From JBCAXA01 sp038749025 (GTDB lineage: Bacteria > Pseudomonadota > Gammaproteobacteria > Steroidobacterales > Woeseiaceae): a DNA stretch of 64,000 nucleotides. Location: assembly GCA_038749025.1 (NCBI GenBank), contig JBCDIL010000017.1, forward strand, positions 9,954-73,953, read 5' to 3'. How positions within the stretch are numbered: the stretch's first letter is position 1; each line of letters starts with the position of its first letter. The translations under genes and the position numbers were made by a program. The notes below the pieces were generated by a model, which was not told the DNA's origin, made no database searches, and worked only from the letters and a program-made list of their open reading frames with translations. Positions 1 to 9,629 of the stretch are shown here, piece after piece.

Positions 1-37
1 CCAATCTGTTCGCGACAATGGGGACTCGGTTTATCGT

Positions 38-790
38 TTGACGGCTCTTGTGGCGAAAATTTCCGAGACAGTCCGCCGAGTGGCTCGCGACGTTAATACA
101 CTGCATCGTGAGTACCTCGACGACGACGCGTTAGCGGCTGCCTTCCGGCAATTCCTTGAATGGCAGAGCCGCTATTTGTTGGCGCAACACGCCGCATTCG
201 CCGAACGCGACGAGTACCGCGATGCGACCGCCTTCGTCGTCAACGACCTCACCGGTTTCGAGGTCAGCAAGCGCGACCAGGACCTCGCCAGAATCATCCC
301 GCTGATGAGCCGCGTCTTGCCCGATTCGGTACTGGCGACACTGGCCCGTGCACTCGAGCTCAACGCCGGGGCGCTCGCAATGAACTTGAAAATTTGTCGG
401 GAGATTGAGGCCACCGGCGCGATTGAGCGGCTGACAGAACAGCGCTACGCCGCCGCACTTCGAGCCGTTACCGATCGCGAAGCGGCGCTGTCGATGGTGC
501 TCGCTATCAAAGATATCGGTCGCGAGCTCGACCGGATCGTACAGATACCGATGATCAGCTCGACCCTCACCAGCATGGGTCTACCGGCCCGTTTGATGGG
601 GTTTCAAGCCTTGCACCGGTTTTTAGCCGAGGGCTTTCGCGTGTTTCGCGCGTTGCCGAATACCGACGTGTTTCTCGATGAGCTGGAAACCCAAATGCTC
701 ACCGTTTATGCGCGACTCTACGACAGCCCTCTGGACTCTCTCGACGCAGCGGGTACGAGCGCTTCGACCACTTCGTTGGACGGTAATTGA
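38..790 (+). CDS. FFLEELY-motif family protein (function unknown)
   Basis: A soluble alpha-helical protein of about 250 residues whose layout matches the family named for an FFLEELY motif. An N-terminal helix with a W-Q-x-R pattern (EWQSRYL, 41-47) is followed by the degenerate motif FVVNDLT (66-72), then SKRDQDLARIIPLMSRVLP and a long helical tail. No enzyme motif, signal peptide or membrane segment is visible, and the family role is not known to me. The TTG start gives a normal family length, but the frame stays open with coding-like sequence to base 2, so the true start may lie left of the window. Its last 73 bases overlap the end of the convergent channel gene, so the two C-termini are encoded on opposite strands of the same DNA. 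Confidence 0.75.
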   Translation: MTALVAKISETVRRVARDVNTLHREYLDDDALAAAFRQFLEWQSRYLLAQHAAFAERDEYRDATAFVVNDLTGFEVSKRDQDLARIIPLMSRVLPDSVLATLARALELNAGALAMNLKICREIEATGAIERLTEQRYAAALRAVTDREAALSMVLAIKDIGRELDRIVQIPMISSTLTSMGLPARLMGFQALHRFLAEGFRVFRALPNTDVFLDELETQMLTVYARLYDSPLDSLDAAGTSASTTSLDGN

Positions 791-1995
791 TAGGCCTTCA
801 AACCAAAACGGTTCAGTACGGCCAACAGGTGATCGAAAATATCCGATTGAATCGCTTCGTAGTCGCCCCAGGCCGTCGTCGACGTGAAGCAGTAAATCTC
901 GATCGGAAGCCCTTCGGCCGTCGGCTGTAACTGGCGGACCAGCAGCGTCATCGACTTATGGATGTGCGGGTGCTGGCGCAAGTAATTGAGCGCATAGGCA
1001 CGGAATGTCCCAATATTGGTCAACCGTCGTAGATTGACGGCTTCGTCGAGATCGGCATCGATCGCCGCGTTGTAGTCGGCGAGCTCCTGTTCTTTGTCTG
1101 CGAGGTAGTCGGCCAGCAACACCATCCGTCGAAAGTGCTCGATCTCCTCTTTCTCGAGGAAACGAATGCTGGCGATGTCGATGACAAGCGAACGCTTAAT
1201 GCGCCGACCGCCCGACTCACTCATCCCCCGCCAGTTCTGGAACGATTCGGATATCAACCGATGCGTAGGAATCGTGGTAATCGTTTTGTCCCAGTTTTGG
1301 ATGCGTACCGTGTGCAACGCGATATCGATAACATCGCCATCCGCGTTCAATTGCGGCATCTCGATCCAATCGCCGACACGGACCATATCGAGACTGGATA
1401 ATTGCACGCTGGCGACAAGCGATAAGATCGTGTCGCGAAAAACCAATAACAACACAGCCGTTAGTGCACCGAAACCGGTCAGTAAGACGAACGGCGACTC
1501 GCCAAGCAGCGCCGAAACAATAAGAATCGCGCCGCAGCAATAGGCGAACAATGTCGCCAGCTGAACGTAACCCTTGATCGGTCGGCGCCGAGCTTCCGGG
1601 CGACGTTCGTACATTGTATTGATGGTGGTTAGTGCGGCGGCAACAGCGCGCACCGCAATGAAGGCGGCATACGCTAGCGCGACGTTGCGGATACCGTCGC
1701 GCCACGCCTCTCCGATACCCGGAATGAGCCCGACACCGAAATAGACGACGATCGCTGGAATAACATGCGATAGCCGACTGATGACACCGTGATCGATCAG
1801 CGCATCGTCCCAACGGCCGGGTGTTCGTCCAACCGCCAAACGAAGGCTACGAACGAGCTGGCGGCGAACGACGGTATCGCCGATCCAGGCCGCTACACAC
1901 AACAGTGATAAGCCACCGGCCGTAACCGCCCACTCTGGCCAACCGGCCGTTAGGCGCTCATAAGTGGCCGTCAGTTCGGCAATCCATTCAAGCAT
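718..1995 (-). CDS. ybdG: MscS-family mechanosensitive channel, YbdG-like
   Basis: An inner-membrane mechanosensitive channel of the YbdG/MscM type, which opens when the membrane is stretched and protects against osmotic downshock. Several hydrophobic segments fill roughly residues 20-210. The MscS beta-domain follows with RVGDWIEMPQLNADGDV, then VRIQNWDKTITTIPTHRL and SFQNWRGMSESGGRRIKRS, which is nearly the YbdG signature. The length of 425 residues is close to the 415 of E. coli YbdG. It starts at ATG 1995 and stands alone on its strand, overlapping the preceding convergent gene by 73 bases at the 3' end. Assignment to the subfamily is firm; gating properties cannot be read from the sequence. 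Confidence 0.92.
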   Translation of the reverse strand: MLEWIAELTATYERLTAGWPEWAVTAGGLSLLCVAAWIGDTVVRRQLVRSLRLAVGRTPGRWDDALIDHGVISRLSHVIPAIVVYFGVGLIPGIGEAWRDGIRNVALAYAAFIAVRAVAAALTTINTMYERRPEARRRPIKGYVQLATLFAYCCGAILIVSALLGESPFVLLTGFGALTAVLLLVFRDTILSLVASVQLSSLDMVRVGDWIEMPQLNADGDVIDIALHTVRIQNWDKTITTIPTHRLISESFQNWRGMSESGGRRIKRSLVIDIASIRFLEKEEIEHFRRMVLLADYLADKEQELADYNAAIDADLDEAVNLRRLTNIGTFRAYALNYLRQHPHIHKSMTLLVRQLQPTAEGLPIEIYCFTSTTAWGDYEAIQSDIFDHLLAVLNRFGLKAYQLPSNEVVEALVPAASRESRGLS

Positions 1996-2077
1996 CGGTC
2001 ACGGTTACTCGTTGCATCACGGGGCAGTATGCCGCGTGGCGCGAGTTTACCGGTAAGCGCGTGGTGCCGCGATAGCG

Positions 2078-3127
2078 CTAGCTTTCGGCGATACGCACGT
2101 TGGCACCATCGGCCAAGGTCTCACCACCGCGAATCGCAACGCGGTCGCCCGCTGCGAGCGAACCTCGAACGGCGATCAAGTCACCGACGCTGTCGCCGAG
2201 TTCAACCGCAACGCGTTCGGCTACATTGTCCGCAGAGATCCTGAACACGAAACTACCGTCGGTGCGCAGCACCAAGGCGTCTCGCGGAACAGCTAATGTT
2301 GACTCGGCCGCCCGAATCGGGACGCCGACACTGACCAGCTCGCCAACGTTCAATCCGGCTGCTGCGTCAATATCGACTCTGGCCTCGAACGTTTGCGAGC
2401 GGATATCGCCGGTCGGCACCAACGCACGGATCGTGCCGGCAAGGCGGTTATCGGCATTGAAGATGTCGAGTGAATCGCCGACGTGAATTCGGTTGATGTG
2501 TTTCAGCGGAACAAAGGCGCGCACCTCGAGCTGGGCGAGATCGGTCATCGCCGCCAATGGCGCCCCGGGTGCTACCTCTTCGCCAACCCGGCGCATCCGC
2601 TCAGTAACGACGCCAGCGAACGGTGCGCGCACCGCTGCGCGGCGAATCCGCTCATCGATTTGACGAATACGCACGGCAATGATCTTCGCATCGGCCCGTG
2701 CAAGATCGCGGTTCGCCATGGTTTGCTCGAGTTGGAACTCGGAGACAACGCTGGTCGTCGATAGCTCCGCCTGGCGTCGATACTCGCTTTCGAGCTGGCG
2801 TGTCTGGATGCGCGCACGGCTGAGCAACGCCTCCTGTTCCGCTCGCTCAAGGCGCAGCAAGGTCGTGTCGATGCGGGCGATCGGCTCGCCCGCTGCGAGC
2901 TCGGTGCCCGGCTCCGCAACAAACTCCAGACGCCCCGCCACGGCCGCCATCAACTCGGCCTCGTTACGGCTATAGACCGTACCCGGAACAGCCAGGGTCG
3001 GTGCAATCTCAGCGCGTTGCACGACGGCCACGGCGACAATCGGTGGTGTTCGTTGTGCGTTGGCCGGTGCCGCTAAGACGGTTGCGATGGCGATCAACGC
3101 CGTCAGGGCATAGCGTGAAAAAGTCAT
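2078..3127 (-). CDS. RND efflux periplasmic adaptor (membrane fusion protein)
   Basis: The periplasmic adaptor of a tripartite RND pump. Residues 1-24 are a signal peptide ending ANA. Then come the lipoyl-like half (LAVPGTVYSRNEAELMAAV), an alpha-helical hairpin rich in Arg/Glu/Gln (about 85-160), the second lipoyl half (RAPFAGVVTERMRRVGEEV), and the beta-barrel and membrane-proximal domains. There is no lipobox, so it is probably not a lipoprotein. Its ATG overlaps the stop of the upstream pump gene by 4 bases, so the two are translationally coupled, pump first and adaptor second. No outer-membrane partner gene is adjacent; it may share a TolC-like protein encoded elsewhere, for example the one at 62.3 kb. 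The substrate is not predictable. Confidence 0.9.
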   Translation of the reverse strand: MTFSRYALTALIAIATVLAAPANAQRTPPIVAVAVVQRAEIAPTLAVPGTVYSRNEAELMAAVAGRLEFVAEPGTELAAGEPIARIDTTLLRLERAEQEALLSRARIQTRQLESEYRRQAELSTTSVVSEFQLEQTMANRDLARADAKIIAVRIRQIDERIRRAAVRAPFAGVVTERMRRVGEEVAPGAPLAAMTDLAQLEVRAFVPLKHINRIHVGDSLDIFNADNRLAGTIRALVPTGDIRSQTFEARVDIDAAAGLNVGELVSVGVPIRAAESTLAVPRDALVLRTDGSFVFRISADNVAERVAVELGDSVGDLIAVRGSLAAGDRVAIRGGETLADGANVRIAES

Positions 3128-6100
3128 CCGTGTGCTCCGAGCGCTTTGGGGTTGGTCGCGGACGGCGTCTGTTCCGCCGCGTTGCGCGTAGTGAGTTTGA
3201 GTAACGCCGGTATGAATACGAGCGTAAACAAGCCGCTAAAGATCATGCCGCCGATAATGACGACGGCGAGGCCGCGGTAAATCTCGGAACCAACACCCGG
3301 GATCAGTGCAAGCGGCAACATGCCGAAAATACTGGTCAGCGTGCTCATGGCGATCGGACGGGCACGGAGCCGCACCGCTTGGCGCGCCGCTTCACGAACG
3401 TTTAAGCCGCTCGCTAAGCCCTCACGGGTTTGCAGCACCAACAATATGGCGTTGTTGACAACGAGCCCCATCAAAATAATGAAACCAATCATCGTCAACA
3501 GATCGAGCGACTGGACGGTGACTAGGTTAAGTCCATTCAGCGCTAAGATGCCGCCGGACAGCGCCACCGGCATCGCCGCGATGACGAGCGCGCTGTCGCG
3601 TAGCGATCGGAACATCGCGGCCATAATAAAGAACAGGATAACGACGGCTAGCGCGATGTTGCTGCCCATTTGCATTATTGCCGCATCGAGCTTATCGGCG
3701 GTGCCGCGGTAGTTAATCGAGACACCCGCCGGCAGCTGCGCCGCGATACTGGGCCCCACCTCATCACGTAAAATGTCGAGCGCTTCTTCCACGGTCATCT
3801 CGGTGGGCGGCAGGACGGACAAGGTAATGGTCCGATCACCGTCGACGCGCAGCAATTGGGTCGGTCCTACCGTTCGTTCAATCCGGGTCAACTCTCCGAG
3901 GGTTTGAATACCGGCAAGCGGTGTCGTAATCGGCATCGCGGCCAGCGCTTCGGGCGTGTCCCAACGACTGCCGCGCATGATGATGTCCATTCGCTGACTA
4001 CCATCAAAGTACTCGCCGACGAATGAGCCACTCGTCACAGTACGGACCGTGTTCGCAACCGTCGCACGGTCGAGACCCGCCGCATTGATGCGCCGGTCGT
4101 CCGGTACCAACTGCAACTCCGGTTCTGAAATAGCGAGCCCAGGCACCGGTCGAACAACCGCGCCCGGCAAAGCGGCATTGACCTGACCCATGGCCGATGC
4201 TGCGACCTCCGTTAGCGTACCGATGTCCGCCCCTTGGAAGTCGACATTGATCGAACGTCCGCCGTCGAAGCCAAAATCCAACAGCGTCGTCCGCCGCACA
4301 AACGCTTGTGTGTCCGGCAGGTCGACCAACACCTCGGTGCGCAAGATAGTCATCATCTCTTCGATCCGTGTCGGATCATCGGTGTACAGAAACAGTGCAT
4401 TAAAGGACCCAAAGGCCGACAGGTTATAGCCGCGGATATGCGGCTCTTGCTCGTGTGCCATGTACGGGCTCAAGCGCTCGACAATCGTGCTTGCGATCTC
4501 TTCCTCCAGCATCGTGATAGTGCCACCCGGCGGCAGCATGAAGCCGGCATTGATCGAGTCGGCTGGGGCGTGAGGTAGGAGGTTGGCCTTCGGCACCATC
4601 AGCACCAACACAGCCGCCGATGCCGTTAGTAACGAACCGACCCACAGGGCAGAGCGAATGCGGGTCGCTGTCAGGTGATCGACCCATCCGGCTAGCTTGT
4701 CCCAAAGCGCTGTCCACGGATCGCGGTCTGACATCTTGCCAAGCCAGCCGCGCGCCGCGACTGGCAAGGCCGTCATCGCGACCAAGAATGAGGCCGCAAC
4801 AGCGACGGACAGTGTTAGCGCCAAGTCACGAAACAATTGGCCTTCGATACCGCCGATAAATAAGACAGGCAAGAAAATCGCAACACTGGTGACCGTCGAG
4901 GCGAATAACGCACCGCTGATCTGCCGCGCCCCCTGTTGTACGGCCTCGTCTTCGCTGACGCCGGACTCGCGTAAGCGCACGATGTTCTCGAGCGTAATGA
5001 TGGCCGCGTCCATCACGAGACCCACCGCAAACGCCAGACCGGCTAGCGATATGACATTGAGTGAGCGGCCAGAAAGATCGAGCGCAACGAACGAGACGAG
5101 CAACGACAGCGGCACGCTCGCCGCAATCAGTATGATGCCGCGGCGACTGCGCATCAGCGCGTACAGCACAGCGACCGCGAGGACTAAGCCAAGGCCGAGG
5201 TTGTCGCGGACCAAGCGAATCGCACGGCGGATATGCACCGACGAATCGAAGCTCAAATCAATCGCGAGGCCGGCGTCGGCGAGCGCCCCGGTATTGAGAT
5301 CGTCGACCGCAGCGTTGATCCCATCGATCATATCGACGGTGTTCGCGCCAAACTCGCGATCGACGGTGATGTAGTAGGCCGGGTAGCCGTTACGCAGCGA
5401 AAATCCATCCCGGTCGCGGGGCACGACTTCAATACTGGCGACCTCGGATAAATAAACCGGCCGATCGCCACTCTGGCCGACGACCAGCTGGTTCAAGCTA
5501 TCGGGATCAAACTGACCGACGAAGCGCACGGTGTAGCGCCGCCGACCGACATCGGCCGAACCACCGGAAACATCGGTCGCCCGTCCGATAACGCTCGCGA
5601 TGTCGTTGAAACTAATGTCGAGTGCAGCGGCTCGGTACGTGTCGACATTGATCTGTAGCTCGCGCGGCTGTTCACCTTGCAGCGACACTCGCCCGACGCC
5701 CGGTATTCGGGCCAGGCGCGGTTCGACATGTTTCTCAATGACAGCTTGAAACGTGGCTGGATCGCGGCGTGGCTCACCGGGACGCAAGCGGACGAGCAAC
5801 GACGCGTCGCCCGGACCAAAGCCACCGCCACCGGCGTTAACTTGCGGCTCAATCGCATCAGGCGGGCGGCCCGTAACTTGGCTCAGGCGATTGATGACAT
5901 CGACTTTTGCTTCTTGAATATCGACGCCGGTATCGAAGGTCAGGTTGACCCAGCCGTTGCCGCGGGAAATCCACGACGATATATCGGTCAGCCCCGGCAG
6001 GTTGGCAAGCACGTCTTCTTGCGGCTCGACGATCTCCGCTTCCATCTCCTCGGGAGCCGCAGCCCGCCAAAAATTGCCGATCGAGACCTGCGGTTGCTCG

Positions 6101-6219
6101 ATATTGGGCAGCAGCTGGATCGGTAAGCGCGTGGCGGCAAGCACGCCAAAAAGGACCAATAAGGCGACGATGGCGGCGACGGCCGGCCATTGGCGGGTAC
6201 TTAATTCTGTCAACTTCAC
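3124..6219 (-). CDS. RND-family efflux permease
   Basis: An inner-membrane proton-driven efflux pump of about 1031 residues, the usual RND length, with twelve predicted membrane segments and two large periplasmic loops. An N-terminal helix precedes the PNIEQPQVSI stretch typical of RND pumps. Membrane segment 4 carries VGLVMDAAIITLENI. The first of the two relay aspartates of AcrB is kept and the second is Ala, a pattern also seen in metal-type RND pumps such as CusA. I chose GTG 6219 because it gives the canonical N-terminus (VKLTELSTRQWP) and has TAGGGG about ten bases upstream; the frame is open further, to an ATG at 6390, but that extension looks non-coding. It forms a coupled pair with the downstream adaptor. 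Confidence 0.9.
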   Translation of the reverse strand: MKLTELSTRQWPAVAAIVALLVLFGVLAATRLPIQLLPNIEQPQVSIGNFWRAAAPEEMEAEIVEPQEDVLANLPGLTDISSWISRGNGWVNLTFDTGVDIQEAKVDVINRLSQVTGRPPDAIEPQVNAGGGGFGPGDASLLVRLRPGEPRRDPATFQAVIEKHVEPRLARIPGVGRVSLQGEQPRELQINVDTYRAAALDISFNDIASVIGRATDVSGGSADVGRRRYTVRFVGQFDPDSLNQLVVGQSGDRPVYLSEVASIEVVPRDRDGFSLRNGYPAYYITVDREFGANTVDMIDGINAAVDDLNTGALADAGLAIDLSFDSSVHIRRAIRLVRDNLGLGLVLAVAVLYALMRSRRGIILIAASVPLSLLVSFVALDLSGRSLNVISLAGLAFAVGLVMDAAIITLENIVRLRESGVSEDEAVQQGARQISGALFASTVTSVAIFLPVLFIGGIEGQLFRDLALTLSVAVAASFLVAMTALPVAARGWLGKMSDRDPWTALWDKLAGWVDHLTATRIRSALWVGSLLTASAAVLVLMVPKANLLPHAPADSINAGFMLPPGGTITMLEEEIASTIVERLSPYMAHEQEPHIRGYNLSAFGSFNALFLYTDDPTRIEEMMTILRTEVLVDLPDTQAFVRRTTLLDFGFDGGRSINVDFQGADIGTLTEVAASAMGQVNAALPGAVVRPVPGLAISEPELQLVPDDRRINAAGLDRATVANTVRTVTSGSFVGEYFDGSQRMDIIMRGSRWDTPEALAAMPITTPLAGIQTLGELTRIERTVGPTQLLRVDGDRTITLSVLPPTEMTVEEALDILRDEVGPSIAAQLPAGVSINYRGTADKLDAAIMQMGSNIALAVVILFFIMAAMFRSLRDSALVIAAMPVALSGGILALNGLNLVTVQSLDLLTMIGFIILMGLVVNNAILLVLQTREGLASGLNVREAARQAVRLRARPIAMSTLTSIFGMLPLALIPGVGSEIYRGLAVVIIGGMIFSGLFTLVFIPALLKLTTRNAAEQTPSATNPKALGAHG

Positions 6220-6418
6220 GGTCGAAACCCCTACGGAATGGCGCTCATTTGCCGATAAACAAGCCAGACCTATCCTACAAATTAGACACCGTTTGGTCGC
6301 CAATGGTTTGATTCGGTGCGACCACCGGTGGGGCCAGAGCGACGAGCTGAGGACGCTTAGCGTGACGGAGGCCGCATTCCAACCGCTCACAACTGGCGAC
6401 GCGGGTTGGGCACCACGC

Positions 6419-6424
6419 TATAAT
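6419..6424 (+). promoter_or_regulatory. Candidate -10 box for the cytochrome c5 gene
   Basis: A perfect TATAAT lies 52 bases before the GTG of the cytochrome gene, in the 256-base divergent gap between the RND operon and the cytochrome. No good TTGACA-like element is seen 16-18 bases upstream (the sequence there is about GCGACG), so this is a partial promoter match. The rest of the gap shows no other gene. Confidence 0.4.
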
Positions 6425-6475
6425 CCGGCGCGGCATGGATGGGCACATATGTAGTGCCGACGGGAGCACCAGTCT

Positions 6476-6979
6476 GTGAGTCAAGACCAAAAGTTTTTCG
6501 ATATCTTCTCGCTCGTCTTGGGCATCCTCGTGGTTGTCGCGTTCGGCATCTACGCGCTGTCAGCGCGTATCGGTAACGCGACCCAAGGTCAGTACATCCA
6601 AGCCGATGCGACTTACCAGGATCAGGTGAGCTCGGCGATTACGCCGGTCGGTCAGGTATTGATGCCTGGTGACGAAGCAAGTTTCGCCGCCCAAGTGGTG
6701 GCCAGTGCGGAACCGGTGAAAACCGTCTTGTCGGGCCCGCAGGTCTACAACGCGGCTTGTATCGCCTGCCACGGTGCCGGAATCGGCGGCGCACCCACTT
6801 ACGGTAGTGCTGACGTGTGGGCGCCACGGATCGCGAAAGGTATCGACACGCTTTACGGCCACTCAATCAACGGGTTTTCGGGCGAAGCGGGTTACATGCC
6901 GCCGAAGGGTGGCCGGACCGACCTGTCCGACGACGAGATTCGGGCCGCGGTCGACTACATGATCGAAGGCTCGCAGTAA
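6476..6979 (+). CDS. Membrane-anchored cytochrome c5-type protein
   Basis: A periplasmic class I c-type cytochrome held by an N-terminal membrane helix (about 9-30, FSLVLGILVVVAFGIYAL). The heme site CIACH is at residues 95-99, and the distal Met is in GYMPPKGG (Met141), the arrangement of cytochrome c5/c555. It carries electrons between the bc1 complex or other donors and terminal oxidases or reductases; the partner cannot be told from the sequence. GTG 6476 has GGGAG about eight bases upstream. The trehalose genes follow 25 bases downstream on the same strand and may be co-transcribed, though the functions are not obviously linked. Confidence 0.9.
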   Translation: MSQDQKFFDIFSLVLGILVVVAFGIYALSARIGNATQGQYIQADATYQDQVSSAITPVGQVLMPGDEASFAAQVVASAEPVKTVLSGPQVYNAACIACHGAGIGGAPTYGSADVWAPRIAKGIDTLYGHSINGFSGEAGYMPPKGGRTDLSDDEIRAAVDYMIEGSQ

Positions 6980-7004
6980 GCGTTTCGAACCGCGCGTTCT
7001 AGCG

Positions 7005-7751
7005 ATGGCGACCTATTCGCCACCCACACCGGCGTTATCGGACACGGCGCTGTTCCTGGATATCGACGGAACGCTGCTGCCATTACAGTCGGATCCTGCT
7101 GGCGTTGCGAGTGACCCCGTACTTCGGCAAAAACTTACCGAACTCGTCACCCGAACAGACGGCGCGCTCGCACTCGTTAGCGGGCGCACGTTGGCTGATA
7201 TAGATCGCATCTTCGCGCCACTCGCCTTTAGCGCCGCTGGTACCCACGGCGGCGAAATTCGCCATCGCGGTGCGGACCTGAGCCCGCCGGGGCTTAGCGC
7301 GTTAGACGAAATGGCGCTGAAGCCGATTGCCGATTTTGTCGCCGCGAACCGCGGCTTGTTACTCGAGAACAAGGGCGTCAGTGTCACCTTGCATTTCCGT
7401 GAGCGCCCCGATCTCGAAGCCGATTGCCGCGCGATGATTGACGCGCTTTACGAACGCCATCCAGAGGGTATGCAGGTGATCGCCGGCAAGATGGTGTTCG
7501 AACTGACCCCAATCGCCGCCAACAAAGGCGCCGCCATCCAACGCTTGCTGGGCGAGCCACCGTTTCGCGGACGCCAGCCCGTTTTCCTGGGTGACGACAC
7601 GACCGATGAGGCTGGCTTCACCGTCGTGAACGATGCCGGTGGCTTATCCGTGCTGGTCGGAGAGCGCGACACAACCGCGGCGACCCACCGGCTTGAAGGC
7701 GTCGCCGCTGTGCATGGCTGGCTTAGCAACTTGATCGCCAAGCGCGAGTAG
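7005..7751 (+). CDS. otsB: Trehalose-6-phosphate phosphatase
   Basis: Removes the phosphate from trehalose-6-phosphate, the last step of OtsAB trehalose synthesis in the cytoplasm. This is a HAD-superfamily enzyme: motif I is FLDIDGTLLP (nucleophile Asp19 and acid/base Asp21), a small cap domain follows, and motif IV is FLGDDTTDEAGF near residue 200. Length (248) is normal. It is the first of three genes with the GH15 hydrolase and otsA on the same strand. Trehalose is an osmolyte and desiccation protectant in proteobacteria. Confidence 0.96.
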   Translation: MATYSPPTPALSDTALFLDIDGTLLPLQSDPAGVASDPVLRQKLTELVTRTDGALALVSGRTLADIDRIFAPLAFSAAGTHGGEIRHRGADLSPPGLSALDEMALKPIADFVAANRGLLLENKGVSVTLHFRERPDLEADCRAMIDALYERHPEGMQVIAGKMVFELTPIAANKGAAIQRLLGEPPFRGRQPVFLGDDTTDEAGFTVVNDAGGLSVLVGERDTTAATHRLEGVAAVHGWLSNLIAKRE

Positions 7752-7827
7752 CGCACATCATGCACCGGCCGGGTACACTGACGCTCGTGTTTGCTAACTG
7801 CCGGCCGTGTTCGGTGACGCATCGATA

Positions 7828-9615
7828 ATGAGCAGTCTCAACCTTGGTGTAATCGGAAACTGCCAGAGCGCAGCGCTCGTAGATGAGAAAGCCACCGTTG
7901 TCTGGTGTTGCTTGCCGCAGTTCGACAGTGACCCGATCTTTTGCCGGCTGCTGCGGGACGACGCGGAAACGACGCTCCCCGGCTTTTACGAGATCGAACT
8001 ACTCGACTTTGAGAAAAGCGAACAGCGATACATCCAAAACACCTGCATTCTACAAACCGACCTCACCGACAAACACGGCGCGAGCGTTCGAATTACCGAC
8101 TTCATGCCGCGCTACATTCATCTCGAGCGCTCGTTTCGGCCCATGATGCTGATGCGCGGACTGGAGCCGATTAACGGACGGCCACGTGTTCGAATTCGTT
8201 TGCGCCCGGCGAGCAACTACGGTGCGGCTGCGTGCACGACGACGAACGGAAGCAACCATATCCGCTATGTGGGTGACCGTGTTGTTTTGAGACTGACCAC
8301 CGACGTCGCGGTTACCCACGTTTTGGAAGAAGCGAGCTTCGTTCTAGATCGACCGCGCTACTTGGTATTGGGTCCAGACGAATCGATGCGCGAAGGCCCG
8401 GGCGATGCATTTCACACGCACTATCGCGGTACACGCGATTATTGGCAGGCCTGGTCGCGCGGTCTGTCGATCCCATTTGAATGGCAGCAAGCCGTTATTC
8501 GCGCCGCGATCACGCTGAAGCTCTGCACCTTTGAGGACACCGGTGCCGTCATCGCTGCGATGACCACATCGGTACCGGAGGCGGCCGGAACCGAGCGTAA
8601 TTGGGACTACCGGTTTTGCTGGTTGCGCGACAGTTACTTCGTCGTGAAGGCGCTGAACCGACTGGGCGCGACACGGACGATGGAGGGCTACCTCAACTAC
8701 TTGGCCAACATCGTCGCTGAAACCGACGCCGACGGCTTAAAGCCGCTGTACGGCATTAGCGGGCGCTCGCGGATTGAGGAGACCATCGTCGACAGCTTGT
8801 CCGGCTACCGAGGCATGGGCCCGGTGCGGATTGGCAATCAAGCCTACGAGCAGATTCAACACGATGTCTACGGCGCGGTCGTGCTGTCGACAGCACACAG
8901 TTTCGTCGACAGCCGCTTACTGCGCGTCGACTTGGACGCCGAATTCACCCGACTTGAAGTGATCGGCGAGTGGGCGCGCGCGAACTACGAACAGCCGGAT
9001 GCGGGTTTGTGGGAGTACCGCGGCCGCCAACGTGTCCATACCTTCTCGAGTTTGATGTGTTGGGCCGCTTGCGACCGCCTCGCAAGAATTGCCGCGCATC
9101 TCGGCCGCGAAAAACGTGCCGCCTATTGGGCGGAATCGGCCGAGACCATTCGCGCCGTGATTCACGAGAAAGCCTGGGACGACGAACAACAAGCATTCAC
9201 TGAAAGCTTCGGTCGACCGGAGATGGACGCGAGCTTGTTGACGATGCACGACCTCGGCTTTATCGAGGCCACTGACCCGCGCTTTATCGGCACGGTTGAG
9301 TGCATTGAAAAACACCTGCGCCGCGGCAAGCACATGTTCCGCTACAACGCGGCCGACGATTTTGGCGTGCCGGAAAACGCGTTCAATATTTGCACGTTCT
9401 GGTTTATCGACGCGTTAGCCGCGATCGGTCGGCGCGATGAGGCGCGTGAGCTGTTCGAAAACATGCTAGCGTCGCGGAACCATTTGGGGCTCCTGTCGGA
9501 AGACATCGACCCACGCAATGGTGACCTGTGGGGCAACTTCCCGCAGACCTACAGCATGGCCGGCATCATTACCGCTGCGGTACGATTAAGCCGGTCTTGG
9601 GAAGACGCGATCTGA
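7828..9615 (+). CDS. Glycoside hydrolase family 15 protein (trehalase/glucoamylase-like)
   Basis: A cytoplasmic alpha-glucan or trehalose-cleaving enzyme of family GH15. The N-terminal beta-sandwich (LGVIGNCQSAALVDEKATVVWCCLPQFDSDPIF) precedes an alpha/alpha barrel with the substrate-binding NWDYRFCWLRDS near residue 258 and the C-terminal LLSEDID, whose Glu (about 558) is the expected catalytic base. ATG 7828 was chosen over an in-frame GTG 21 bases upstream because it gives the family N-terminus. There is no signal peptide. It sits between otsB and otsA, 14 bases before the latter. In mycobacteria a GH15 enzyme is a trehalase, so this one may turn over trehalose or trim maltodextrins; specificity is inferred from context only. 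Confidence 0.9.
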   Translation: MSSLNLGVIGNCQSAALVDEKATVVWCCLPQFDSDPIFCRLLRDDAETTLPGFYEIELLDFEKSEQRYIQNTCILQTDLTDKHGASVRITDFMPRYIHLERSFRPMMLMRGLEPINGRPRVRIRLRPASNYGAAACTTTNGSNHIRYVGDRVVLRLTTDVAVTHVLEEASFVLDRPRYLVLGPDESMREGPGDAFHTHYRGTRDYWQAWSRGLSIPFEWQQAVIRAAITLKLCTFEDTGAVIAAMTTSVPEAAGTERNWDYRFCWLRDSYFVVKALNRLGATRTMEGYLNYLANIVAETDADGLKPLYGISGRSRIEETIVDSLSGYRGMGPVRIGNQAYEQIQHDVYGAVVLSTAHSFVDSRLLRVDLDAEFTRLEVIGEWARANYEQPDAGLWEYRGRQRVHTFSSLMCWAACDRLARIAAHLGREKRAAYWAESAETIRAVIHEKAWDDEQQAFTESFGRPEMDASLLTMHDLGFIEATDPRFIGTVECIEKHLRRGKHMFRYNAADDFGVPENAFNICTFWFIDALAAIGRRDEARELFENMLASRNHLGLLSEDIDPRNGDLWGNFPQTYSMAGIITAAVRLSRSWEDAI

Positions 9616-9629
9616 CGGAGCGAGCACCG

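Noticed and set aside
7766..7796. Repeated CCGGCC and a TACACT -10-like box between otsB and the GH15 gene
   Set aside because: CCGGCC is self-complementary so pairing over a 30-base loop is weak, and no -35 box is seen.
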